In this document: piece after piece, positions 32,553 through 40,178 of the stretch
Layout: every line of letters begins with the position of its first letter
Numbering within the stretch: the stretch's first letter is position 1
NCBI RefSeq assembly: GCF_020707265.1
Contig: NZ_JAJFEQ010000018.1
Coordinates: 1-56,073 of the forward strand
Source of the DNA: Massilia sp. IC2-477
Lineage (GTDB): Bacteria > Pseudomonadota > Gammaproteobacteria > Burkholderiales > Burkholderiaceae_D
DNA: 56,073 nucleotides
Reading direction: 5' to 3'
Notes under the pieces: model-generated
Database searches by the model: none
What the model saw: only the letters and a program-made list of their open reading frames with translations
What the model was told of the DNA's origin: nothing
Translations under genes and position numbers: made by a program

Positions 32553-33796
32553 GTTTCGCATCGCTGCGCGCCTGGTGCGCGCTTTCCATCCTGCTGTTCG
32601 CGACGGCCGTGCACGCCGCCGAGGACCCGCAGCAGGCCGCACCCACTTCGAGCGAGGAGCTCTACCTGCAGGCCTTGCAGTCGATCGCCGAAGGCCGGCG
32701 CACCGACGCCACGGCCGAACTGCGCCGTGCGATCGAGCAGTCGCCGAACCACGCCGGCGCCTGGCTCGAGCTGGCGCTTACCCACTGCGCGCTCGGTAAC
32801 TCGGATGAAGCCGAGCGCCTGTTCGCGGTCATCGAGATGCGCTTCAACCCCTCGCCCGCCCTGCTGGAACTGATCGCGCAGACGCGCGAACAGGGCTGCT
32901 CGCGCTGGGACCGCTTCTCGAGCACGGTGGTGATGGCCAGCCGCGGCTACGACCAGAACGTCAACCAGGGCGCGCGCACCAACCGCTACGTGGTCGATGC
33001 GCCGGACGGCCAGGTGGAATACGAACTGTCGGGCGACTTCCTGCCGCGCAGCGACCAGTACACCCAGCTGTCGGGCGAAACCATGCGCGAAGTCACGCCC
33101 AACGGCCTGCTCGGCTTCGCCCAGTACCAGCTGCGCCACAACGACAGCCTGCACCAGTACAACACCAGCTCGCTGTTCGCCGGCCTGGAAGCGCCTTATC
33201 GCTGGGGACGCTTGCGCGTGCGCGCCACCGGCACGCTCGGCCTGGTCACCCTGGGCGGCCAGCTCTACCAGCGCCAGGGGCAGTTGCAGGCGCGCGTGGT
33301 GCCGCCGCTGCGGCTGCCGACCGGCATGCAGTTCAACGTGGTGGGGGCGATCACCTACAATACCTTCCCCTCGCTGACCAATTTCGACTCGACCACGCAG
33401 GAGCTGCGCGGCCACCTGTCGTGGCGCCGCGGCGACCACACGGTGAATGCCGCATTCGGCGTGCAGAACGACCACGCGCTGGCCCAGCGCCCTGGGGGCG
33501 ACCGCAAGGGTACCTACCTGAACCTGCTGGTACGGCGCCACATGGGGCACGGCATCAACACCGAACTGGGCTACTCGCGCCAGACCTGGGACAGCAGCCG
33601 CGTTTATTCTCCGGACGTGATCGAGGTGGTGCGCGACCAGACCACGCAGGTGCTGCGCGGCAGCGTGAGCTACGCGATCAACCGGCAGCATGCGCTGGTG
33701 CTGGAAGCGCGCGTGGTGCGCAACCGCGAGAACATTTCGATTTTCCAATACAACAACAAGCAGTTGCAGCTGAGCTGGCAATGGCAACTGCCCTGA
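32549..33796 (+). CDS. TPR-containing outer membrane beta-barrel protein (Slam-like candidate)
   Basis: 415 residues. Signal peptide (ALSILLFATAVHA), then TPR-like helices (~35-100: ELYLQALQSIAEGRRTDATAELRRAIEQSPNHAGAWLELALTHCALGNSDEAERLF), then from ~120 an all-beta region of alternating polar/hydrophobic strands (SSTVVMASRGYDQNVNQGARTN...) ending QLQLSWQWQLP. TPR plus a ~14-strand barrel with a GYDxNVN opening is the layout of surface lipoprotein assembly modifiers (Slam, DUF560). It is coupled to the cyclase by ATGA overlap. It could export or display a surface protein, perhaps the divergent FecR protein. The family assignment is by pattern only. Confidence 0.68.
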   Translation: MSFASLRAWCALSILLFATAVHAAEDPQQAAPTSSEELYLQALQSIAEGRRTDATAELRRAIEQSPNHAGAWLELALTHCALGNSDEAERLFAVIEMRFNPSPALLELIAQTREQGCSRWDRFSSTVVMASRGYDQNVNQGARTNRYVVDAPDGQVEYELSGDFLPRSDQYTQLSGETMREVTPNGLLGFAQYQLRHNDSLHQYNTSSLFAGLEAPYRWGRLRVRATGTLGLVTLGGQLYQRQGQLQARVVPPLRLPTGMQFNVVGAITYNTFPSLTNFDSTTQELRGHLSWRRGDHTVNAAFGVQNDHALAQRPGGDRKGTYLNLLVRRHMGHGINTELGYSRQTWDSSRVYSPDVIEVVRDQTTQVLRGSVSYAINRQHALVLEARVVRNRENISIFQYNNKQLQLSWQWQLP

Positions 33797-33919
33797 TTCG
33801 CAGACACACAACACGAATCGTTAAATCCGCAATCAATTCCGTAATTTGTTGATTTTGGGCATTACACTGGGCTGGCAAGCAATAACACGCCCAACCGGGC
33901 GCACAACCTGGAAGACACC

Positions 33920-34720
33920 ATGATCAGCATTGCCAATTTCTTTAGCGACGTTCGCCTGCCCACCATTTCCGACGTGGCGCATGCGCTGATCGCCACCCTC
34001 GACAACGAGGACGCCTCGGCCAAGAGCGTTGCCGCCATCATCGCGCGCGATCCGGCGCTGACCGCCAAGCTGATGCGCCTGGCAAACAGCGCCCGCTTCG
34101 GCTCCAGCCGCAACGTCAGCTCGCTCGACGACGCGATCGCGCTGGCCGGCATGTCGCACATCCGCACGCTGGCGCTGGCCGCCTGCTTCGCCGAGTCCTT
34201 CCCCGCCCTGCCCGGCCTGGATACCGACGAGTTCTGGCAAAGCAGCATGGCCTGCGCCGGCTACGCCAAATGGCTGGCCAACGGCGCCGGCGCCGATCCA
34301 TCCGACGCCTGGCTGTCGGGCATGGTGCTGCGCCTGGGCGAGCTGCTGATCTACCAGGTGGCCCCCGGCGCCTTTGCCGAAATCGAACAGCTACCGCACC
34401 TACCGGGCGCGCGCTGGGAGCGCGAGCAGCGCCTGCTGGGCCTGTCGGAAGGCCAGATCACGGCCGAGCTGTGCCGCCGCTGGAACTTCCCGGCGCGTAT
34501 CGCCGAGGCCGTCGAGCGCTCGTCCGATCCGATGGCCACCCCGCCCTTCTGCAAGCTGGCGGGCGTGGTGCACCTGGCCAGCCTGCTGGCCGATACGCCG
34601 AGCGACGATCCGGCCATCCTGGAGACGCTGCCGGCGGACGTCGTCGCCGCCCTCGGCCTGGGCATGGACTGGATGCGCGCCCGTTTCCCGACCCACGCGT
34701 CGTTCGCCGCCGCGGCCTGA
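33920..34720 (+). CDS. HDOD-domain signalling protein
   Basis: A 266-residue soluble protein that is essentially a single HDOD domain: LPTISDVAHALIATLDNEDASAKSVAAIIARDPALTAKLMRLANSARFG is the classic opening, followed by LAGMSHIRTLALAACF and the degenerate HD region. HDOD proteins lack phosphohydrolase residues and usually act as scaffolds in second-messenger, stress or motility control. Start ATG 33920. No partner domain (EAL, GGDEF, kinase) is attached. It is not overlapped by its neighbours, so it may be its own unit. Confidence 0.87.
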   Translation: MISIANFFSDVRLPTISDVAHALIATLDNEDASAKSVAAIIARDPALTAKLMRLANSARFGSSRNVSSLDDAIALAGMSHIRTLALAACFAESFPALPGLDTDEFWQSSMACAGYAKWLANGAGADPSDAWLSGMVLRLGELLIYQVAPGAFAEIEQLPHLPGARWEREQRLLGLSEGQITAELCRRWNFPARIAEAVERSSDPMATPPFCKLAGVVHLASLLADTPSDDPAILETLPADVVAALGLGMDWMRARFPTHASFAAAA

Positions 34721-34858
34721 GACGGCCCCGCCGCGTTGACAGGCTGACCATGCTTCGTTGCAGGCACGCGCCAGGCGCGGCCTGCGGCGGCCCCAAAACC
34801 ACCTTAAGCAGGCTCGACCGTATACAATCACGGCTGTCGGAAATTCAGGAAGGGCCGT

Positions 34859-35194
34859 TTGATCGTGGTGGGAGACATGGTGTTGTTGGGCATGGCCGCG
34901 CTCGCTGTTTGCGTGGGATGCCTGGTTCCGAACCGCTGGCTGCCGCCGCTGCCGAACGATAAGTTCCTTCACTTTGCCAGCTTCGCCGTGCTGTCCGTGC
35001 TCGCACTGCGCGTGGCCAAGAGCCCGCTCGAGGCGCTATTCTGGCTGCTGGGGCTGCTCGTTGCGGGCTGGCTGATCGAGTGCCTGCAGGCGCTGGTGCC
35101 GGACCGCAGCTTCTGCTGGCGCGACATCGGCGCCAACGCGGCCGGCATCGCCTTCGCGGCGGTCGGCGCCCAAGTCTACGTCAGTTTTTTCTGA
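34859..35194 (+). CDS. VanZ-family small membrane protein
   Basis: 111 residues with three to four hydrophobic segments and the VanZ-like pattern: PNRWLPPLPNDKFLHFASFAVLSVLAL (the conserved K-x-x-H near a helix start), then WLIECLQALVPDRSFCWRDIGANAAGIAFA. VanZ-type proteins have a poorly defined envelope role and rarely concern glycopeptide resistance outside enterococci. Start is uncertain: TTG 34859 has AGGAAGGG just upstream and is used here; ATG 34877 is the alternative. The gene ends 23 nt before the Crp-type regulator, so they may be co-transcribed. Confidence 0.75.
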   Translation: MIVVGDMVLLGMAALAVCVGCLVPNRWLPPLPNDKFLHFASFAVLSVLALRVAKSPLEALFWLLGLLVAGWLIECLQALVPDRSFCWRDIGANAAGIAFAAVGAQVYVSFF

Positions 35195-35217
35195 GGCACG
35201 CCATTTCAGCACACACC

Positions 35218-35976
35218 ATGACCGCCACCGCCAAGACCGCCCCGGCTCGCCGGGCTCCCGCCGACAACGATGCAGCCGCGCCGGAAGAGCGCCAGGTGCA
35301 GGTTCACCTGCGCAAGATCCCGCTGCTGGCCGAGCTGTCGGACGAGGAGATCATCCGGGTCAAGCAGGACTTGCGCTATCGCCAGTACAGCAAGCGCGAC
35401 ATCGTGCTGCAGAAAGGCGGCCATGGCGACGGCCTGATGTTCCTGCTGTCGGGCCAGTTGCAGGTGATCGACGTCACCGAAGACGGCCGCGCCATCGGCC
35501 TGCGCATGCTGGCGCCGGGTGACTTCTTCGGCGAGATCGCCCTGATCAACAATTCGACCCGCTCGGCCTCGGTGGTGGCGATGTCGGACGCCCTGGTCGC
35601 CTTCCTGCCGGCGGCCACCGCCATGCACCTGTTCGCGCACTCGCCCTCGGTGGCGACCCACATGCTGAAACACCTGGCGCAAAAGATCCAGCGCGATTCG
35701 GAATTCCGCTCGCTGCTGAGTATCAACAATACCGCCAAACGTATCTACACCTACCTGGTGCTGATGCAGAAGAACAAGCAGCCCGAGCCGGGCGTCCCGG
35801 CGGTGGTGGAAAACCTCCCGACCCACCAGGACATCGCCAACATGATCAACACCAGCCGCGAAACCGTGACGCGGGCGCTGACGGCGCTGGCGCAGCAGGG
35901 GATCGTGCAGAAGGATGCGCATCGCCTGATCATCGTGAAGCCGGATGCCTTGCAGAAGCTGGTGCAGGGTTCGTAG
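35218..35976 (+). CDS. Crp/Fnr-family regulator with cAMP-pocket and TGTGA-reading residues
   Basis: 252 residues. A ~35-residue variable N-terminus precedes a cyclic-nucleotide-binding fold (~35-155). The phosphate-binding cassette GDFFGEIALINNSTRSASVV keeps the residues that hold cAMP in E. coli CRP (E106, R115, S116). The C-terminal winged helix has recognition helix SRETVTRAL, with R214, E215 and R219 in the positions that read TGTGA. No Fnr-type cysteine cluster. So it is a good candidate for the receptor of cAMP made by the CHASE2 cyclase 1.4 kb away. Start ATG 35218; an in-frame extension upstream overlaps the VanZ gene in another frame and is spurious. TAG stop from the repeat. Confidence 0.9.
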   Translation: MTATAKTAPARRAPADNDAAAPEERQVQVHLRKIPLLAELSDEEIIRVKQDLRYRQYSKRDIVLQKGGHGDGLMFLLSGQLQVIDVTEDGRAIGLRMLAPGDFFGEIALINNSTRSASVVAMSDALVAFLPAATAMHLFAHSPSVATHMLKHLAQKIQRDSEFRSLLSINNTAKRIYTYLVLMQKNKQPEPGVPAVVENLPTHQDIANMINTSRETVTRALTALAQQGIVQKDAHRLIIVKPDALQKLVQGS

Positions 35977-36030
35977 GGTGGGCGGGTCTTCCCGCCCACG
36001 CGTTCAGCTAGCGGCAAGTTCAACGCGCCT
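35973..36030. repeat. partial palindromic repeat, copy 7 (duplicated left half)
   Basis: 58 bp containing the left hairpin GTAGGGTGGGCGGG...CCCGCCCACGCG and the following spacer. It is repeated almost exactly (one visible mismatch) at 36133-36190. Its TAG is the stop codon of the Crp-type gene. Confidence 0.85.
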
Positions 36031-36039
36031 TAAGGACGA

Positions 36040-36124
36040 GGGTCAGGTCTGACATTCGAACACGAACTCTGCCTTAGCCCCACGGCTTTTGCTGAGCTCG
36101 TGTCTGAATGTCAGACCTGACCCC
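36040..36124. repeat. second type of palindromic element (GGTCAGGTCTGACATTC arms)
   Basis: Arms at 36040-36069 and 36094-36124 pair over about 28 of 30 positions (GGGTCAGGTCTGACATTC ... GAATGTCAGACCTGACCC) with a 24-nt loop. It is unrelated to the GTAGGG element and is bracketed by the two copies of the 58-bp duplication. Confidence 0.8.
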
Positions 36125-36132
36125 GGTTCGCG

Positions 36133-36241
36133 GTAGGGTGGGCGGGTGTTCCCGCCCACGCGTTCAGCTAGCGGCAAGTTCAACGCGCCTGGTCACCGGC
36201 TGATAAGGATCACCGCGTGGGCGGGAATCCGCCCACCCTAC
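36133..36241. repeat. dispersed palindromic repeat, copy 8
   Basis: A full element: GTAGGGTGGGCGGG-TGTT-CCCGCCCACGCG, spacer, then ATCACCGCGTGGGCGG-GAAT-CCGCCCACCCTAC. Its first 58 bp duplicate copy 7. Confidence 0.87.
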
Positions 36242-36305
36242 GTGCGGCATGCTACATTAATGTCATGACGGCCACTCGCCGCTCCCCTGTCCCAAGGAGA
36301 TGACA

Positions 36306-36623
36306 ATGAGCACCATGACCGGCAATGAGCTCCACCTCAAACCCAGCCTCGCCAAAAGCCTGCTGACCGTGGCGCTGGTCACTGCGGCCATCCTGCTCAT
36401 TCCGCTGGTCGCCATGCAGTTCACCACCGAGGTCGTGTGGACCGGCTCCGATTTCGTCATCGCCGGCATCCTGCTCGCCTTCACCGGCCTGGTCCTCACC
36501 TTCCCCCTGCGCAAGCTGCGCACCACCAAAAGCCGCCTGATCGCCGCGGGCGTCATCGGCCTGGGCTTCGTGTATTGCTGGGCAGAGCTGGCGGTCGGGA
36601 TCTTTACCAATCTGGGCAGCTGA
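36306..36623 (+). CDS. small three-helix membrane protein (hypothetical)
   Basis: 105 residues with three hydrophobic segments: LLTVALVTAAILLIPLVAMQF, FVIAGILLAFTGLVLTF and LIAAGVIGLGFVYCWAELAVGIF. Start ATG 36306 has AAGGAG 6 nt upstream; an in-frame ATG at 36300 overlaps that ribosome site. I do not recognise a characterised family. It stands alone between repeat copy 8 and the polysaccharide cluster, with a clear ribosome site and good composition, so it is probably real. Inner-membrane location is inferred from the helices. Confidence 0.75.
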   Translation: MSTMTGNELHLKPSLAKSLLTVALVTAAILLIPLVAMQFTTEVVWTGSDFVIAGILLAFTGLVLTFPLRKLRTTKSRLIAAGVIGLGFVYCWAELAVGIFTNLGS

Positions 36624-36679
36624 ATCGGCCACTGCGCCCACGACAATCCATTACAAATCTTTCTTGACTTCAGACAAGA

Positions 36680-36723
36680 TGTTACACCTGTAACAAGGGA
36701 TCGGCTGTTGGATGAAGTATAAT
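36680..36723 (+). promoter_or_regulatory. putative activator palindrome and -10 of the polysaccharide cluster
   Basis: TGTTACA-CC-TGTAACA at 36680-36695 is a perfect palindrome, and TATAAT at 36718-36723 is a perfect -10. No -35 is at the right spacing; the palindrome occupies that position with its centre near -42, so activation by the bound protein is likely. Read as 5-6-5 it is TGTTA-N6-TAACA, a Crp/Fnr-like layout with a changed half-site. Confidence 0.6.
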
Positions 36724-36805
36724 TTTGCGCTCATCCGGCTCAGCCATTCCAAATGTTGACAATCCTGACGTACCCGACCGGGGCGCTGCCAGAGCGGGCC
36801 GCCCC

Positions 36806-37606
36806 ATGATCTTGCCACTGATGCTGCGCGGCCTGTGGGCCTATCGCGGTTTCGTGCTGGGCAGCGTCAAACGCGAATTCCAGTCGAAATACGTGAACGC
36901 GATGCTGGGCGCCGTCTGGTCGGTGCTCAGCCCGCTCGCCATGATCCTCGTGTACACCGTGATCTTTTCCGAGGTCATGCGTGCCAAGCTGCCGGGCAAC
37001 GATTCGAGCGCCGCCTATTCCATCTACCTGTGCGCCGGCATCCTGACCTGGGGCCTGTTCGCCGAGATCGTCGCCCGCGGGCAGAACATGTTCCTCGAGC
37101 AGGCGAATCTGCTGAAGAAGATCAGTTTCCCGCGCATCTGCCTGCCGGTCATCGTGGTGCTCAATGCGCTGGTGAACTTCGGCGTCATCTTCGGCCTGTT
37201 CGTGGTGTACCTCATCGTTTCCGGGCACTTCCCGGGCGCCGTCTTCTTCGCCATCATCCCGTTGCTGCTGCTGCAGATCCTACTGGCCATCGGTCTCGGC
37301 ATGGTGACCGGCATCCTGAACGTGTTCTTCCGCGACGTCGGCCAGTTCGTGACGATCGCGATGCAGTTCTGGTTCTGGCTCACGCCCATCGTCTACCCGG
37401 CTTCGATCCTGCCGGAAGAAGTGCGCCTGGTACTGCTCTACAACCCGATGGCGCCGATCGTGCAGGCGCACCAGGCGATCCTGGTCGAAGGCCGCCTGCC
37501 AGACTGGCACGCGCTGGTTCCGGCGACCTTGCTGGCCCTGCTGCTGTGCATCCTGGGCCTGCGCCTGTTCCGCAAGCGCTCCGGCGAAATGGTGGATGAA
37601 CTCTGA
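36806..37606 (+). CDS. wzm: polysaccharide ABC exporter permease (Wzm/KpsM type)
   Basis: 266 residues, ABC-2 family: an amphipathic N-terminus (LRGLWAYRGFVLGSVKREFQSKYVNAMLGAVWSVLSPLAMILVYTVIFSEVM) and six membrane helices. It forms the channel that moves lipid-linked O-antigen or capsule across the inner membrane, with the ATPase encoded next. Start ATG 36806 (MILPLMLRGL) matches family N-termini; an upstream in-frame ATG at 36725 adds non-conserved residues and lies next to the -10 box. The stop overlaps the next gene by one nucleotide (TGATG). First gene of a twelve-kilobase tightly packed cluster. Confidence 0.88.
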   Translation: MILPLMLRGLWAYRGFVLGSVKREFQSKYVNAMLGAVWSVLSPLAMILVYTVIFSEVMRAKLPGNDSSAAYSIYLCAGILTWGLFAEIVARGQNMFLEQANLLKKISFPRICLPVIVVLNALVNFGVIFGLFVVYLIVSGHFPGAVFFAIIPLLLLQILLAIGLGMVTGILNVFFRDVGQFVTIAMQFWFWLTPIVYPASILPEEVRLVLLYNPMAPIVQAHQAILVEGRLPDWHALVPATLLALLLCILGLRLFRKRSGEMVDEL

Positions 37607-38841
37607 TGGGCACCATTGTCGTGTCGAACCTGGGCAAGGCCTATAAACAGTATCCGACGCGCTGGTCGCGCCTGGGCGAATGGCTGCTGCCCTTCCGCGG
37701 GCAGCGCCACAAGCTCAAGTGGGTGCTCACTGACATCAACTTCCAGGTCTCGCCGGGCGAAGCCGTGGGCCTGATCGGCATCAACGGCGCAGGCAAGAGC
37801 ACGCTGCTGAAACTCATCACCGGCACCACGCAGCCCACCACCGGCAGCGTCTGGATGGAGGGGCGCGTGGCCGCGCTGCTCGAACTGGGCATGGGCTTCC
37901 ATCCCGACTTCACCGGGCGCCAGAACGTCTACACGGCCGGCCAGCTGCTGGGAATGACGGTGGACGAGATCACGCAGCTGATGCCGCAGATCGAGGAATT
38001 CGCCGGCATCGGCGAGTACATGGACCAGCCGGTGCGCGTGTACTCGAGCGGCATGCAGGTGCGCGTGGCCTTCTCGGTGGCCACGGCGCGCCGCCCGGAC
38101 ATCCTGATCGTCGACGAAGCCCTGTCGGTGGGCGACGCCTACTTCCAGCACAAGTCCTTCGACCGCATCCGCCAGTTCCGCAAGGAGGGCACCACCCTGC
38201 TGCTGGTCTCGCACGACAAGCAGGCGATCCAGTCGGTGTGCGACCGCGCCATCCTGCTCGACGGCGGGCGCCTGGCCAAGGAAGGCCGGCCGGAAGAGAT
38301 CATGGACTACTACAACGCCATGATCGCGGAGCGCGAGAACGCTCAGGGGCGTGACACCGTGCGCCTGCAGGAAACCGAAGGCGGCAAGGTGCAGACCATC
38401 TCCGGCACCGGCGAAGCGAGCGTCAGCGATATCGCCCTGCTGGACGAGACCGGGCAGCGCGCCGAAGTGGTCGACGTGGGCGCCGCCGTCACGCTCGAAG
38501 TGCGCGTCAAGGTCAATGCGCCGATCCCGCGCATGGTGCTGGGCTACATGATCAAAGACCGCCTCGGCCAGCCGATGTACGGCACCAATACCCACCTGAA
38601 GCAGCTGCCGCTCGAGAACGTCGCGGCTGGCGAGGAAGTGGTGTACCGCTTCGCCTTCCCGATGAACCTCGGCCCCGGCACCTATTCGGTCGCGACCGCG
38701 ATCGTCAGCACCGAGACCCACCTGGTGAACAACTACGAATGGCGCGACCTGGCGCTGGTGTTCACTGTGATGAACATGCGCCGCCCCCACTTCGAGGGCT
38801 CGGCCTGGCTCGACCCGGCCATCGACATCCAACGCACATGA
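37606..38841 (+). CDS. wzt: polysaccharide ABC exporter ATPase with C-terminal glycan-binding domain (Wzt type)
   Basis: 411 residues. ATPase part (~1-245): Walker A GINGAGKST, the Wzt-type insertion LLELGMGFHPDFTGRQNVY, signature YSSGMQVRVAFS, Walker B ILIVDEALS and switch LVSHD. Residues ~270-410 are a beta-sandwich Wzt_C domain (ISDIALLDETGQ...LPLENVAAGEEVVYRFAFPMNLGPGTYSVATAI), which in O9a-type systems binds the modified end of the finished chain. Its presence argues that the exported glycan carries a terminal cap, and an FkbM methyltransferase follows by ATGA overlap. This fits a chain-termination-coupled export system. Confidence 0.92.
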   Translation: MGTIVVSNLGKAYKQYPTRWSRLGEWLLPFRGQRHKLKWVLTDINFQVSPGEAVGLIGINGAGKSTLLKLITGTTQPTTGSVWMEGRVAALLELGMGFHPDFTGRQNVYTAGQLLGMTVDEITQLMPQIEEFAGIGEYMDQPVRVYSSGMQVRVAFSVATARRPDILIVDEALSVGDAYFQHKSFDRIRQFRKEGTTLLLVSHDKQAIQSVCDRAILLDGGRLAKEGRPEEIMDYYNAMIAERENAQGRDTVRLQETEGGKVQTISGTGEASVSDIALLDETGQRAEVVDVGAAVTLEVRVKVNAPIPRMVLGYMIKDRLGQPMYGTNTHLKQLPLENVAAGEEVVYRFAFPMNLGPGTYSVATAIVSTETHLVNNYEWRDLALVFTVMNMRRPHFEGSAWLDPAIDIQRT

Positions 38842-40178
38842 CACTTATCTCCTACTCGCAGAATTCCGAAGACGTGCTGCTGTGGCGCGCGCTCGGACAC
38901 GTGCAGAACGGCTTCTACATCGACGTCGGCGCCAACGACCCGGAAGAGCATTCGGTCACCAAGGCCTTCTACGACGCCGGCTGGCGCGGGATCAGCATCG
39001 AGCCGCTGCCCTCCTTCCACCAGGCCTTCCTCGAGCAGCGCCCGCGCGACGTCAACCTGGCGATTGCGGCAGGCGCTGCCAACGGCGAACTGACCCTGTA
39101 CGACACCCCGCAGGTGCGCGGCTGGGCGTCGCCGGAAGCATCGGTGGCCGAGCTGCATCGCTCCGAAGGCCATGAAGTGGTCGAGATGACGGTGCCGGTG
39201 CGCACCCTGGCTTCGGTGTGCGAAGAGTACGTGCGGGGTGACATCCACTTCCTGAAGATCGACGTCGAAGGCTTCGAGGGCGAAGTCATCAAGGGCATGG
39301 ACTTCGCGCGCTGGCGCCCGTGGGTGCTGGTCATCGAAGCGACGCTGCCGAACAGCCGCGAGACCAACCACGCGGCCTGGGACGCCCTCGTCACCAGCCA
39401 GGGCTACCGCTTCGTGTGGTTCGATGGCCTGAACCGCTACTACGTGGCGGACGAGCACCCGGAACTGCTGCAGCACTTCGGCATCCAGCCGAACGTGTTC
39501 GACGAATTCATCTCGCACCACCTGGACAAGGCCTGGAAGAACGGCAAGGCGCTCGACAAGCAGCTGCGCGCCACCCAGGAAGACGCGAAGAAGCTGTCGG
39601 CCTGGCAGCGCGAACTGGAGACCCAGCTGAACGACCGCGCCGCCGAGCTGAAGGCACGCAACGAGCAGCTGCACGCCAGCATGGCGCAGGCGCTCGAGCT
39701 GGAGGAGCAGTTGCGCGTCACCCGGCTGCAGGTCGAACAGGCGGAAGAAGCCAAGGCCCTGCTGCAGGACAAGCTGGTCGAGGCCCACGACGCCAACCGC
39801 CAGATGTCGCAATGGGCGCACAGCCTCGACGAGCGCCTGCGGGCCACGCTGTCGAGCACCTCGTGGAAGCTCACCAAACCGGTGCGCGCCCTCGGCCTGC
39901 TGGTGTACTCGCTGCGCCAGCCGAAGCTGGCGCGCCGCGTGGTCAACCGCCTGACCGCCAACGAACGCCTGCGCCGCCTCGTGATCCCGGTGCTGCGGCG
40001 CCATCCGGTGATCGGCGAGCGCGTCTCGGCCTCGATCGCCGCCGTCAAGCTCGATCCGCCCCAGCAGGCGCCGGCCGGCATCGAGGTCCCGGAAGAACTC
40101 AAGGGCCTGCCGGTCTCGGTCCGCAAGGTGCTGGCCGACCTGCAGCACGCCAAGGCCAAACAGCAGGCAGGACAATAA
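38838..40178 (+). CDS. FkbM-family methyltransferase with coiled-coil C-terminus
   Basis: 446 residues. The FkbM methyltransferase (~1-210) has FYIDVGANDPEEHSVTKAFYDAGWRGISIEP (SAM site), VDVEGFE-type KIDVEGFEGEVIKGMDF and WVLVIEA. Residues ~245-345 are a long coiled coil (QLRATQEDAKKLSAWQRELETQLNDRAAELKARNEQL), then STSWKLTKPVRALG, a motif common at the ends of surface-glycan transferases. FkbM enzymes O-methylate sugars or similar groups. After a Wzt with a glycan-binding domain, a capping methylation and chain-length role is the natural reading. Start ATG 38838 overlaps the wzt stop (ATGA). The next gene starts immediately after the TAA. Confidence 0.85.
   Translation: MTLISYSQNSEDVLLWRALGHVQNGFYIDVGANDPEEHSVTKAFYDAGWRGISIEPLPSFHQAFLEQRPRDVNLAIAAGAANGELTLYDTPQVRGWASPEASVAELHRSEGHEVVEMTVPVRTLASVCEEYVRGDIHFLKIDVEGFEGEVIKGMDFARWRPWVLVIEATLPNSRETNHAAWDALVTSQGYRFVWFDGLNRYYVADEHPELLQHFGIQPNVFDEFISHHLDKAWKNGKALDKQLRATQEDAKKLSAWQRELETQLNDRAAELKARNEQLHASMAQALELEEQLRVTRLQVEQAEEAKALLQDKLVEAHDANRQMSQWAHSLDERLRATLSSTSWKLTKPVRALGLLVYSLRQPKLARRVVNRLTANERLRRLVIPVLRRHPVIGERVSASIAAVKLDPPQQAPAGIEVPEELKGLPVSVRKVLADLQHAKAKQQAGQ

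Noticed and set aside
35080..35217. Longer N-terminus for the Crp-type regulator
   Set aside because: The extension overlaps the VanZ gene out of frame and is Arg/Ala-rich antisense-like sequence; the family start fits ATG 35218.
36263..36641. Minus-strand open frames opposite the small membrane protein
   Set aside because: The plus-strand gene has AAGGAG at correct spacing and three clear hydrophobic helices; the minus frames are hydrophilic shadows.
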